NCBI RefSeq assembly: GCF_000239275.1
Contig: NZ_JH417580.1
Coordinates: 1-54,339, forward strand
Reading direction: 5' to 3'
Source: Megasphaera geminata F0357
GTDB taxonomy: Bacteria > Bacillota > Negativicutes > Veillonellales > Megasphaeraceae
DNA: 54,339 bases
A model generated the notes under the pieces. It ran no database searches. It was not told where the DNA came from and saw only the letters and a list, made by a program, of their open reading frames with translations. The position numbers and the translations under genes are program-made. Shown piece after piece: positions 1 through 8,566 of this stretch (the first letter of the stretch is position 1; every line of letters starts with the position of its first letter).

Positions 1-465
1 TATGAGGTTTCTTGACGAAGATCCGTGGGAACGGCTGAGGACGTTAAAGAAGTATTTGAAAAAGACGCCGTTACAGATGTTGTTCCGCGGGCAAAATATT
101 CTCGGGTATCGTCACTATGCCGACGATATGGTGTATGAATTCGTGAATCGTGCCGTCGACAACGGTATCGACATTATCCGTGTCTTCGACGCGCTTAACG
201 ATTCGCGAAACCTTGAAGCGGCCGTTAAAGCGGGAAAAGATACGAAGTCCGTTCACGTTCAGGGCGCTATGGTTTACACGGTCAGCCCCATTCATACGCT
301 GGAAAGTTTTACGAAGGGCGCCGTTGAATTGCAGGAAATGGGCGTCGATTCCCTTTGTATCAAGGATATGTCCGGCCTGCTCGCCCCGTATGATGCATAC
401 AATCTTGTGCGTATGCTGAAGAAGCATCTGACCGTTCCCACGGATCTTCGTCAAGAAACCTCATA
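1..465. repeat. 34-bp perfect inverted repeat (1-34 and 432-465)
   Basis: Bases 1-34 are the exact reverse complement of 432-465, and the copy at 1-34 is cut by the window edge so it may be longer. Ten of these bases (25-34 and 432-441) may be native, because GTGGGAACGG and its complement fall where both ordinary gene segments should end. The repeat brackets a 397-base segment whose reading direction is opposite to the rest of the gene. Confidence 0.9.
2..441 (+). pseudogene. Carboxyltransferase (oxaloacetate decarboxylase alpha / pyruvate carboxylase B type), internal fragment, inverted
   Basis: This frame encodes residues of roughly 56-205 of a DRE-TIM metallolyase carboxyltransferase, the domain that moves CO2 between biotin and a 2-oxo acid. 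Visible family motifs are [35 protein letters not shown] and [11 protein letters not shown]; the last holds the lysine that is carbamylated as a metal ligand. Homology stops after KKHLTVPT, where the family continues into a metal-binding HxH segment; here the frame instead runs into the reverse complement of its own start. The 5' part of the same gene lies on the opposite strand at 432-626. The two pieces join head to head, so this is not a functional gene as written. Confidence 0.8.
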
Positions 466-626
466 CATGAATCGAAGGTGGCGCCGCCCCAGCACTCAAC
501 AGCATGATAACCGATTTCATCCATCGCTTCCAGGACGGGGATCATCTGATTTATACGCATACGCGTTGCCGCAATGGACTGATGTCCGTCGCGCAGTACA
601 GTTTCCGTAATTTTTACTCTAGCCAT
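432..626 (-). pseudogene. Carboxyltransferase, 5' fragment (true start of the gene)
   Basis: Reads [17 protein letters not shown] and onward to [11 protein letters not shown], the standard N-terminus of oxaloacetate decarboxylase alpha, pyruvate carboxylase subunit B and methylmalonyl-CoA carboxyltransferase 5S proteins; RDGHQS carries the first metal-binding Asp. The start is the ATG at 626, five bases after a GGAGG ribosome site at 632-636. The upstream in-frame ATG at 641 would put the ribosome site inside the gene. After WER the sequence folds back on itself and the frame becomes noise. The substrate (oxaloacetate, pyruvate or methylmalonyl-CoA) cannot be told from this part. Confidence 0.8.
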
Positions 627-852
627 GTATACCTCCGACACGGTGTATATAAAACCAACTACTAGTATAAGGTCATAATTTATAATGCATGTTTATTATA
701 CCATATTTTGTTCATAAATGAAGGCGGCGGCACAGGTAATTATACAAAACCCGACGGCCCTTGCAGGTTGTCCCGGTTATATACGCACTCTTTTACGTCC
801 TTGAAGCACAACTTTATTTTGACATTATATCAATACCATTTATTTCCCCGCC

Positions 853-881
853 TTTACGGCTTTTATAGAAAAGCCTATACT
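853..881 (+). promoter_or_regulatory. Possible promoter of the EFR1 gene
   Basis: TTTACG (853-858) and TATACT (876-881) are separated by 17 bases, about 45 bases before the ribosome site. A consensus TTGACA at 819-824 lacks a good -10 at the right distance. The rest of the 642-941 intergenic stretch shows AT-rich sequence, including TATAAT on the minus strand near 696-702 that could serve the divergent carboxyltransferase gene; nothing else is evident. Confidence 0.35.
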
Positions 882-941
882 GTTTGTACACACTACCAAA
901 ATTGCATTGCGCACGCTCCGTTTACAAAGGAGGTTGATCCT

Positions 942-1763
942 ATGACCGCCGTTACAACGATCAAAGCCGTCTGGTTCAGTCCGACCGGGACAACGCAAAA
1001 AACAGTAACGAAAATAGCCGCCACGCTCTCCCGGGAGTTGGAATTACCGTTAGCAACCGATGATTTCACCTTACCCGAAAGGAGAACGCAGGCGCTCCGC
1101 TTTTCATCGCATGACCTGGTCGTTTTCGGCACGCCCGTCTATGCCGGCCGCGTACCGAATGTATTAATCAAGTATATAAAAACACTTTCCGGCCGGGGCG
1201 CCCTCGGCATCCCTGTCGTTCTCTACGGCAACCGTAATTACGACGACGCCCTCATCGAACTGCGTGACGCCATGGAAGAAGGCGGTATACACACCGTCGC
1301 CGCGGCAGCTTTTATAGGCGAGCATTCCTTTTCAACGGTGCTTGCCGCACACAGGCCGGACGCGGCCGATCTGGCGAAAGCCGAAGCTTTCGGCAATGCC
1401 GTTGCCGAAAAAATCCGCTCCCGCGCCATAGATACGGCTCCCGTTTTTGTCCGCGGCGAAACACCGTATCGACCTTATTACACGCCCCGCCTGAAAGACG
1501 GCACGCCCATCGATATCCGCAAGGTCACGTCAAAGATAACGGACGACTGCACGTATTGCGGCATCTGCGCCGCTGTCTGTCCCATGGGCTCACTTGATGC
1601 GGACGATCCGGCAAAATTCACGGGCATTTGCATCAAGTGCGGCGCCTGTATTAAAGGCTGTCCTAGACATGCCCGTTACTACGACGACGAAGGATATCTG
1701 TTCCATAAGAGAGACTTGGAAGAGGTTTACACGCGCCGGGCCGAACCGGAATTGTTCCTTTAA
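942..1763 (+). CDS. EFR1-family flavodoxin/ferredoxin fusion protein
   Basis: 273 residues. The N-terminal half is flavodoxin-like: after WFSPTGTTQKTV, a phosphate-binding loop for FMN, comes a VVFGTPVYAGRVP segment. The C-terminal part carries two [4Fe-4S] motifs, CTYCGICAAVCP and CIKCGACIKGCP, each CxxCxxCxxxCP. The fusion fits a small cytoplasmic electron carrier linking FMN and iron-sulfur centres in anaerobes; its partner is not known. The start is the ATG at 942 because AAAGGAGG sits at 926-933; the open frame extends upstream to 708 but without family homology. It stands alone, divergent from the carboxyltransferase, and ends at a strong hairpin. Confidence 0.85.
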   Translation: MTAVTTIKAVWFSPTGTTQKTVTKIAATLSRELELPLATDDFTLPERRTQALRFSSHDLVVFGTPVYAGRVPNVLIKYIKTLSGRGALGIPVVLYGNRNYDDALIELRDAMEEGGIHTVAAAAFIGEHSFSTVLAAHRPDAADLAKAEAFGNAVAEKIRSRAIDTAPVFVRGETPYRPYYTPRLKDGTPIDIRKVTSKITDDCTYCGICAAVCPMGSLDADDPAKFTGICIKCGACIKGCPRHARYYDDEGYLFHKRDLEEVYTRRAEPELFL

Positions 1764-1810
1764 AAAGAAACGGCGTATTTACCACTTATTTATCAAGGTA
1801 AAAACAAATT

Positions 1811-1851
1811 GCCCCCATCAGTCGGCATCAGAAATACCGACTGATGGGGGC
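1811..1851. terminator. Strong hairpin after the EFR1 gene
   Basis: Perfect 15-bp stem (1811-1825 with 1837-1851) and an 11-base loop, 48 bases after the stop codon. On the plus strand the tail is not a clean T run, though a T-rich stretch follows at 1868. On the minus strand the hairpin is followed by TTTGTTTTT, so it may also stop leftward transcripts. Confidence 0.7.
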
Positions 1852-1903
1852 AACCCAAAATTAGATCTTATTTTTTGAGGGCCGGTATGTTACAGCTCCT
1901 TTT

Positions 1904-2211
1904 CTATTGCCGGCACCGCCTGAAGAAAACGAAGCGCCCTGCCGCGCCCGCTTCTTCCCATGTACCGGGCAGGTCCTCACATATTGCAGCGGCATTTTTA
2001 TGATCCGTAATGACAAGAATATCTTTATGAGCCGGCAAATCTTCTATGGCCATAAACGGCATAACATTCGTATCGGACCAGGCCATTCCGCGCGGCTTGT
2101 ACTTTTCTATATTTTCTTGCGTCTCAAGACGGTCTATATGACGGCCGGGAAGAAACGGGCCGCAAAATCGGAAACACCGAACAGTTTAAAAGCCGTCAGC
2201 AGCTCCCAATA
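1904..2211 (-). pseudogene. Remnant of an ArnT-type glycosyltransferase (GT39/GT83-like)
   Basis: Two separate pieces of one membrane glycosyltransferase survive. Just after the terminator at 2220-2257 the minus strand reads YWELLTAFKLFGVSDFAARF, a sequence typical of the first periplasmic region of ArnT-like polyprenyl-sugar transferases, and then hits stop codons. From 2086 a second piece ends with LPGTWEEAGAAGRFVFFRR, typical of the C-terminal end of the same family. The roughly 400 residues between are gone. The gene is a deletion relic; no product is expected. Family membership is from remembered motifs, not a search. Confidence 0.6.
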
Positions 2212-2219
2212 GAAAAAAA

Positions 2220-2257
2220 CAGGCGCTCTTACTAAGTTTCCCTAATAAGAGCGCCTG
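2220..2257 (-). terminator. Rho-independent terminator of the superoxide reductase gene
   Basis: A 12-bp stem (CAGGCGCTCTTA at 2220-2231 with its complement at 2246-2257) is followed on the minus strand by seven T residues (2219-2213). It lies 28 bases past the stop codon at 2285. Confidence 0.9.
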
Positions 2258-2284
2258 CCCCCGCATATGTCAACTCGATCTACA

Positions 2285-2638
2285 TTAAAACTCCGCTTTC
2301 CACAAGCCGTGAAGGTTACAATATTCATAAACGGTACCGGACGGGGCGTCACAGAATTCGGCCGCCGGTTTTTCACCGGGCTTTAAATACTTGAACACGA
2401 GGCGGCCTTCCGATTCAACGGCAATCCAGGCAATATGATGTTCCGGAAGCATAGGATGCTCAACGGAACCGACCTGTACATGAAGCCGGCCGTTTTCTCT
2501 CGTGACTACGGGAACGTGTTTTTCCTGTGCCGCATCCGTGGTGTTGGCAACCAATTCTTTTAGCCCAGGACACACTTCACCGCTCAGACTTATAAAAATC
2601 GCCTTGGTTTCTTCATTCTGATAAAATTTGACCATCAT
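2285..2638 (-). CDS. Superoxide reductase (desulfoferrodoxin family, centre I lost)
   Basis: 117 residues; cytoplasmic enzyme that reduces superoxide to hydrogen peroxide without making oxygen, a defence of strict anaerobes. All centre II iron ligands are visible: His41 in EKHVP, His61 in EHPM, His67 in PEHHI, and Cys107 and His110 in CNLHGLW; Glu39 is also kept. The N-terminal desulforedoxin domain, which normally binds a second iron with four cysteines, keeps only Cys23. It is therefore a one-iron enzyme as in Treponema. The start is one of two adjacent ATGs (2638 or 2635) behind GGAGG at 2644-2648. It is monocistronic, with its own promoter, operator-like palindrome and terminator. Confidence 0.88.
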   Translation of the reverse strand: MMVKFYQNEETKAIFISLSGEVCPGLKELVANTTDAAQEKHVPVVTRENGRLHVQVGSVEHPMLPEHHIAWIAVESEGRLVFKYLKPGEKPAAEFCDAPSGTVYEYCNLHGLWKAEF

Positions 2639-2660
2639 TCATTCCTCCTGTCTTAACAAT

Positions 2661-2675
2661 CAATAATTATTATTC
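2661..2675. promoter_or_regulatory. PerR/Fur-like operator
   Basis: Minus strand GAATAATAATTATTG is a palindrome whose core ATAATnATTAT matches the B. subtilis PerR box (TTATAATnATTATAA) at every core position; only the two outer bases on each side differ. It covers about +3 to +17 relative to the predicted start of transcription, where a bound repressor would block the superoxide reductase promoter. No perR gene lies in the window. Confidence 0.5.
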
Positions 2676-2684
2676 GTTATATAC

Positions 2685-2713
2685 AGTATAGCCGCTATGC
2701 CTGTATTATACAA
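2685..2713 (-). promoter_or_regulatory. Promoter of the superoxide reductase gene
   Basis: On the minus strand TTGTAT (2713-2708) and TATACT (2690-2685) are separated by exactly 17 bases. Transcription would start near 2678, about 40 bases before the start codon. Confidence 0.6.
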
Positions 2714-2757
2714 GACTGTTTTTATAAAAATCTTCTTACATATACAAGGCCTGTCGT

Positions 2758-3585
2758 CTATCTCCTGCCGTATGCCGTATTTTCTAAAATTATCGTTGAA
2801 ACGACAGCGCCGATACCGCCGGGTACCGGCGTATACTGTGAGGCTTTGGCATTGGCGGCATCGCTTACATCACCGACGGTTTTACCGTCCGCACGATTGA
2901 TGCCGACGTCAATAACAACGGCGCCTTCTTTTACCATATCGGGAGTGACAAAGGCCGCTTTGCCGACAGCGGCGACAAGAATATCCGCCTGTGCCGTCAA
3001 TGCCGGCAGATTCTTTGTCCTGCTGTGGCATACCGTAACGGTTGCATTGCGGGTTAAACAAAGATGCGCAAGCGGTTTGCCGACAACATCACTTCTGCCG
3101 ATGATAACGACATGTTTGCCCTCAAGGGTGATGTTATAGTCTTCAAGGACAGCGATTACCGCCCGGGCGGTACAGGCCGCAAAACACGGGCTTCCTGAAA
3201 AAAGCAGGCCCTTATCGGCCGCCGTCTGCCCGTCAACGTCCTTTTCAGGCGCAATACGGTTAAGAACACGCTCCCGGTTAAACCGTTCCGGCAACGGCAG
3301 CATCGGTAAAATACCGGCGATGTCCTTTCGCTCACCGAGCGCCGCAACTGCCTGTATAAGGTCTTCTTCACTGATATCTTCAGCGTATCGGCAAATTTCG
3401 ACAGGCAGACCGACGGACAGGGCGGCGCGCTGTACAGTCCGGGCGTACATGTCCGACGGGGCATCTTCGCCGACCGCTAAGACGGCCAACCGCCTCTCCT
3501 CTCCCTTTTCTTTCAGCTCCCGCAAGTATGCCGCCAACCGCTCTTTACGGGCAGCCGCCGTTTTTTTACCGTCTAAAATACTCAT
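2758..3585 (-). CDS. FolD-like methylenetetrahydrofolate dehydrogenase/cyclohydrolase, diverged active site
   Basis: 275 residues, the usual FolD length. The NAD(P)-binding half is well kept: GRSDVVGKPLAHL, ATVTVCHSRT and the C-terminal PVPGGIGAVVSTIILENT. The folate half is altered. The catalytic Lys (E. coli Lys54, in YVASK) is Val51 here (YARTV), the active-site Gln98 (VQLPLP) is Met95 (PMLPLP), and the FHPxNxG loop after DVDG reads QTAADKG. Asp118 is kept. The known role of that Lys and Gln in the cyclohydrolase step suggests loss of cyclohydrolase activity or a new substrate. It lies 21 bases downstream of the PBP gene. I call it FolD-like and would not assume the standard reaction. Confidence 0.8.
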   Translation of the reverse strand: MSILDGKKTAAARKERLAAYLRELKEKGEERRLAVLAVGEDAPSDMYARTVQRAALSVGLPVEICRYAEDISEEDLIQAVAALGERKDIAGILPMLPLPERFNRERVLNRIAPEKDVDGQTAADKGLLFSGSPCFAACTARAVIAVLEDYNITLEGKHVVIIGRSDVVGKPLAHLCLTRNATVTVCHSRTKNLPALTAQADILVAAVGKAAFVTPDMVKEGAVVIDVGINRADGKTVGDVSDAANAKASQYTPVPGGIGAVVSTIILENTAYGRR

Positions 3586-3606
3586 ACCGTCACCTTTTCT
3601 GCATTG

Positions 3607-5599
3607 TTATCGTGTAAACGAAACGGTCACATCGCTCCCCGGTTCTACATAAGTACCCGCGTCAGGGTGCTGGTACACGGCCAAGCCCGTACCGACAGGG
3701 ATAAAACTGAGGCCCGCTTCATTAAGCCATTCATTTACTTCACGCGAGTCAAAGCCGGCAAAGGAAGGCAATAAAATACCGTCGGCATCCACATATACGG
3801 GCGGCAAGGAAGACCGTACCGATCCGCCCTCACTTCGGAAAATCCCCGCATTGACGGCAGACGGATCGGCAGGACGGATGCCCTTGATCCGCACGATATC
3901 GGTCATCATTTCTTTAAATACGGGCGCCGCGACTTGCGCGCCGTAATATACGCCGGACGGATTATCAACGACAATGAGCACCACATACTGCGGATCTTCC
4001 AACGGGCCGAACCCGACGAAGGAGCCGATATACTGCCCTTCGGCATAACCCGTACCTTCCGCATTCAGGCGCTGCGCCGTACCTGTTTTACCGCAGAAAT
4101 TATACCCGTCGATTTTCGCGTTAATGCCGCCGCCGGAGTTGATTTCTTCGGCCATAATACGGCTGATTGTCCTGCTGACTTCCGGGCTGACAGGCCGCCC
4201 CGCCTCAACAGGTTCCGTCTTTTTGTAAACGGAACCGTCAGGATTATCAATTTCTTTAATGACGAAAGGCTTCATCATCGTCCCGCGGTTAGCCAACCCG
4301 CCGAAGGCCTGCACCATTTGCAGCGGCGTGACGGCAATGCCTTGACCGATGGCCATAATTGCCGTATCGACACGGCTCATTTCTTCAGGATCAAAGAGGA
4401 TCCCTTCTCCTTCTCCGGGAAGTTCAATGCCCGTAGGCTTGCCGAACCCGTATTTTTCGGCATGATTCTTGACAGGACGGCCCCGCCCGTGCTTATCCCT
4501 ATTTCAGCCATCCCCGTATTGATGGAAAATTTAAGAATGTCTTTAAGCGTTACATTGCCCATGCCGCTGTCGTCCCAGTTATGGATGGTGCGGTCATCAA
4601 CATGAATATACCCGATATCATGATAAACCTTGTTTTCCGTCCACGTCCCCGCGTCAAGAGCTGCCGATGCCATAATCGGTTTAAACGTCGATCCCGGCTC
4701 GTAAAGGTTGACAACCGCTCTGTTTTTATAGGCCGCCGCATTTCCTTTGCCGTAATCATTGGGATCAAAATTCGGCCGGCTCGCCATAGCCAGAATCTCG
4801 CCTGTTTTCGGATCCATAATGATGACGGCGGCCCCTTCAGGTTTGTTTTTTTTCACGATTTCGTCAAGGCCTTTTTCGGCAATGTATTGAATCGTGCTGT
4901 CAATGGTGAGACGAACGGAACGTTCCTTGTCGGGCAGCACTTTTTCCAGGGCCGAATCAAAAATAGGCACGTTATTACTGTCCGTGGTGAGCCGAAGCTT
5001 CTGCGTATCACCGCGAATCTCGTCGTCAAGAACCATTTCAATGCCGTCGAGCCGTGATCGTTATCACCGACAAAGCCGATAAGCTGAGCGGCCAAAGTCC
5101 CGTTCGGATAGTAACGCCTGTTTTCGTCAACGAAACGAAGCCCTTTTATCTGTTCTTTGGCAATGAATCCTTTTAATCTTTCGTATTTATCATTATCCAT
5201 CGTCCGCTCGAGCCAGACAAACGCAGTATCGCGGCTGAGCCGTTCTTCTATGGCCTCTTCGCTGATACGCAGGTAGGGCGCCAGGAGCCTTGCCATCTCG
5301 GCCGGCGATTTTTCCGTCATCGTCGGATCGGCGTACAGTGATTTGGCAACTTCACTGATAGCCAGGACTTTGCCGTCTCTGTCAAGAATCATGCCGCGGG
5401 GCGACTGAATTTTACGGTCCGCTTCGCTTTGCGCGTCAACCCGTTCCGATAATTCGGCGCTCCTGACGACTTGAAGCCAGAAAAGCCGGCCGGCAGCAGC
5501 CGCACAAAAAGCGAATAAGATGATAAGGCACGTTATTATGCGCCTGCACATTTTTTGCTCTCTGCGCTTATCCGCTTTTGCTTTCAATTCGTTATCCAT
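3607..5599 (-). CDS. Class B penicillin-binding protein with PASTA domain (FtsI/SpoVD type), two frameshifts
   Basis: Septal or elongation peptidoglycan transpeptidase anchored by one N-terminal membrane helix (about residues 18-42). In order: PBP dimer region (SPRGMILDRDG), transpeptidase domain with the STFK active serine (EPGSTFKP), SINTG and KTGT (CGKTGTAQ), and a C-terminal PASTA domain ending VSFTR. The frame breaks near 5052, where GDNDHG should continue as LDGIEMVLDDE, and near 4470, where the frame should pass into KNHAEKYGFGKPTG. Correcting each by one base restores one continuous protein. Both look like sequencing indels. The start has AAGGAAAG behind it. The gene follows the CCA-adding enzyme gene by 12 bases. 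Confidence 0.85.
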
Positions 5600-5611
5600 A
5601 GTTTTCTTTCC

Positions 5612-7024
5612 TTATGTTGAACGCCGCTTCATCCATCTTTCCGCCGCATCGGCAAAAACATCGGGCTCATTGGCGAGTGTCCCGTCCTGCACCCGCTTTA
5701 AGAGGACGCGCAGGCAATCGCCCGTACGGGATCCGCAAATCTCGGGAACTCTTCTGTCATACTGCAGGTCTCCGGTGCCGACCGGCATGGAACCGGCCAG
5801 CTCTTCCATATATTTACCGAAAGAAACGGTGCCGTCCGTATTTGCATCGGGGCGGCACCCTTTTGCATCGGCAACGGCTAACGCCGTCGCCTGCCGCACG
5901 GCTGCCGCAAGTTCGGCGGTGCTGTGAAAGTCATTGCTCCCGGCTTCATGACGAAGCCATTTGACCACGTTTCCCTGACCGGTATTGGCAAAGTAATGAA
6001 ACTTCATATGTGTTTTTACGAGCCATGCGACACGGCGAATACACGCTTTATTGCGCCGCCACCGCATCATCACTTCGGCGGCTATGCGCGCCCCCGCCCG
6101 ATCATGACCGTAATCCGTATAGCGGCCGTCACGGATGCTGCGTATGCCGGCCGACCCTTTGGCCACATCATGGAAAAGAGCGGCATAACGAAGCGTCAGA
6201 TCGGCCGGTGTATATGAGATGACGGCAAGCGTATGTATCCACGCATCAAACACATGAAACGGCGGGGATTGAGGCGTGTCGGGAAGATGCGAAAATTCAG
6301 GCATGATCGGAACATTTACATACGCGCCGTTTTCTTTCCGTCTGCACGAACAGTTTCCCAGACCGGAGCGCACGAGAATATCGAGACCCTTATAGGCGGC
6401 CGGTGTAACGAGAAGGCGTTCAATTTCCGCAACGACCCGGTCCGACGAAAGCCCGGCTACGCGTCCGAATGCCTGCGGCATAGCGTCCTGCGTTTTCTTT
6501 TCCGGCAAAAAATCAAGCTGACCCGCAAAACGACAGAGCCGAAAAAGCCGCAGTGCATCTTCCTGGAACCGTTCTTTCGCATTGCCGACGGCGGCAAGAC
6601 GTCTCTTACGGATATCTTTCCGGCCGCCCACATAATCATAAACTTGTCCGGCCGTATCCATTGCCAGCGCATTGATCGTAAAATCGCGACGCATCACATC
6701 TTCACGCAAAGACGCCGCATACCAGACGCGTTCCGGACGATGGCTGTCTTCCCCGTACACCTCGCCGCGAAACGAGGCGACCTCATATGTCTCCCCGCCG
6801 ATAACGAGAACGACAACACCGAAAGTCTTACCGTTTACATCGACAGATTGCCAATTCTGTTTTGCCGCAACGGCCATAATCTCTTCAGGCCGGGCGGAGG
6901 TAGTAATATCGTAATCATGCGGTTCCTTATGCATGAGTAAATCGCGCACGGCGCCGCCGACAACATATGCCTCGAAACCGGCATCGTTCAAAGCACGTAA
7001 AATGCGGTGTACGACCTCTTTCAT
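5612..7024 (-). CDS. cca: CCA tRNA nucleotidyltransferase with HD domain
   Basis: 470 residues; class II nucleotidyltransferase that adds or repairs the 3' CCA of tRNA. Seen: GGAVRDLL and HDYDITT (metal-binding DxD) at the N-terminus, RRDFTINALA, the EDALRLFRLCRF motif, then a C-terminal HD domain with FHDVAKG. Poly(A) polymerase I has the same fold, but Firmicutes of this kind use this protein as the CCA enzyme. Several tRNA genes at 53.5 kb encode their own CCA, so repair may be its main job for those. Its stop is 12 bases from the PBP start, which suggests one transcript. Confidence 0.85.
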   Translation of the reverse strand: MKEVVHRILRALNDAGFEAYVVGGAVRDLLMHKEPHDYDITTSARPEEIMAVAAKQNWQSVDVNGKTFGVVVLVIGGETYEVASFRGEVYGEDSHRPERVWYAASLREDVMRRDFTINALAMDTAGQVYDYVGGRKDIRKRRLAAVGNAKERFQEDALRLFRLCRFAGQLDFLPEKKTQDAMPQAFGRVAGLSSDRVVAEIERLLVTPAAYKGLDILVRSGLGNCSCRRKENGAYVNVPIMPEFSHLPDTPQSPPFHVFDAWIHTLAVISYTPADLTLRYAALFHDVAKGSAGIRSIRDGRYTDYGHDRAGARIAAEVMMRWRRNKACIRRVAWLVKTHMKFHYFANTGQGNVVKWLRHEAGSNDFHSTAELAAAVRQATALAVADAKGCRPDANTDGTVSFGKYMEELAGSMPVGTGDLQYDRRVPEICGSRTGDCLRVLLKRVQDGTLANEPDVFADAAERWMKRRST

Positions 7025-7154
7025 AACAAAATTCCCTCCACACGGATTACCTAATTTGTTATTATATCATCTTACCGTTACCGTGGCTATGAAAGAAGCG
7101 ATAAAAGCGGCGGACCGCAGTACCCGGAAAAAACGGCCGCTTTGCGGAAACGCG

Positions 7155-7178
7155 AAAAGAGGTCCCCGAAAGGACCTC
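7155..7178 (-). terminator. Terminator downstream of glmM
   Basis: Seven-base stem GAGGTCC/GGACCTC (7159-7165 and 7172-7178), six-base loop, followed on the minus strand by TTTT. It lies about 33 bases after the glmM stop and ends the cdaA–glmM operon. The remaining part of 7025-7210 shows no gene. Confidence 0.75.
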
Positions 7179-7210
7179 CCGAAAAGAGAAAAACCGCATG
7201 GAATACGTTC

Positions 7211-8566
7211 TTATTTTATTTCCCCCATCTCATGATCGATAACGCCCGCAATATCGTCGACAATGCGTTCCAATTGTACCAGATCGGCACCTTCCGCCAT
7301 AACGCGAATGAGCGGTTCCGTCCCGGACGGACGAACGAGAATACGCCCCTCTTCGCCGAGCTCTTCTTCCCCCGCCGAAACGGCGGCGGCGATAAGCGTG
7401 TTTTCTTCCCAGCCCGATTTTGTTTCAACGCGGACATTTTTCAAAATCTGCGGGTATTTCGTCATAAGGCCGGCCAGCTCGGAAACTTTCTTCCCCTGCT
7501 TCTTCATAACCGTCATAAACTGTACGGCCGTCAGAAGGCCGTCACCCGTCGTGTTATAGTCAAGGAAAATAATGTGTCCGGACTGTTCGCCGCCGAGGGA
7601 GTACCCCTTCCGCCGCATGCACTCAAGCACATAACGGTCGCCGACAGACGTAATTTCCGTTTTGCACCCCATTTCTTTAGCCGCCTTATGGAACCCGATA
7701 TTGCTCATAACCGTACCGACGATAGTATCGCCGCGAAGACGCCCTTCTTCTTTCATCTGCAAAGCGCAAATAATCATGATCTGGTCGCCGTCCAATTCGT
7801 TTCCCTTTTCATCGATAACGAGACAACGGTCGGCATCGCCGTCATTGGCAATACCGATATCCGCCCCGTATTTCAAAACAGCGGCCTTAACGCTTTCCAA
7901 ATGAGTTGAACCGGATTTATCATTAATATTGATACCGTTCGGCTCGGCATGGACGGAGATGAGTTCCGCACCGAGGCGGCGGAAGATCTCGGGCCCCGCT
8001 TTATAGGCTGCGCCGTTAGCCGCGTCATGTACGATCTTAATACCGCTCAGATCGATATCCGTACTGTTGAGGATATAGCCGATATACTCTTCCTGCAAAT
8101 CGGGCAGTTCCGTAACCGTACCGATAGCGGCGCCGGTAGGCCTGTTTTCCTGGCCGGATCGTTCGTCTCTGAGCATATACTCTTCAATCAGATCTTCCGT
8201 TTCATCAGGAAGTTTATACCCGTATTTATCGAAAAACTTAATGCCGTTATATTCAAAGGGATTATGCGACGCCGAAATAACCACACCCGCATCCATATGC
8301 CGGGCTTTTGTCAGATACGCGACCGCAGGAGTGGGAACGACATCGGCCATAAAGCAATTCCCGCCGGCGGAGGCGACTCCCGCGGCTAAAACGTCGGCAA
8401 GCATCGTGCCGGAGAGTCGCGTGTCCCTGCCGATTAAAAAAGTCGGATGTTCTCTGTCCTTGCCGAGGACAAAAGCCGCCGCTCTGCCCAAATGGTATGC
8501 CAATTCAGGCGTTAAAGAATCGTTTGCCACACCGCGCACGCCGTCGGTTCCGAATAATCTTGCCAT
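7211..8566 (-). CDS. glmM: Phosphoglucosamine mutase
   Basis: 451 residues; converts glucosamine-6-phosphate to glucosamine-1-phosphate for UDP-GlcNAc, hence peptidoglycan and lipopolysaccharide. The phosphoserine is Ser100 in ISASHNP. DGDADRC binds Mg2+, GGEQSGH recognises the sugar and RPSGTEPLIRVM binds phosphate. Length and N-terminus (MARLFGTDGVRG) are standard. The ATG directly abuts the stop of the upstream FAD dehydrogenase and has GGAGG inside the end of that gene, so the two are translated together. In B. subtilis and relatives GlmM is bound and inhibits or is inhibited with CdaA, encoded in the same operon here. Confidence 0.97.
   Translation of the reverse strand: MARLFGTDGVRGVANDSLTPELAYHLGRAAAFVLGKDREHPTFLIGRDTRLSGTMLADVLAAGVASAGGNCFMADVVPTPAVAYLTKARHMDAGVVISASHNPFEYNGIKFFDKYGYKLPDETEDLIEEYMLRDERSGQENRPTGAAIGTVTELPDLQEEYIGYILNSTDIDLSGIKIVHDAANGAAYKAGPEIFRRLGAELISVHAEPNGININDKSGSTHLESVKAAVLKYGADIGIANDGDADRCLVIDEKGNELDGDQIMIICALQMKEEGRLRGDTIVGTVMSNIGFHKAAKEMGCKTEITSVGDRYVLECMRRKGYSLGGEQSGHIIFLDYNTTGDGLLTAVQFMTVMKKQGKKVSELAGLMTKYPQILKNVRVETKSGWEENTLIAAAVSAGEEELGEEGRILVRPSGTEPLIRVMAEGADLVQLERIVDDIAGVIDHEMGEIK

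Noticed and set aside
35..431. Phase-variable invertible segment flanked by 34-bp inverted repeats
   Set aside because: Inverting the segment does not restore an intact gene, because the family sequence after VPT is missing. No recombinase gene is near. The pattern fits a fold-back chimera better.
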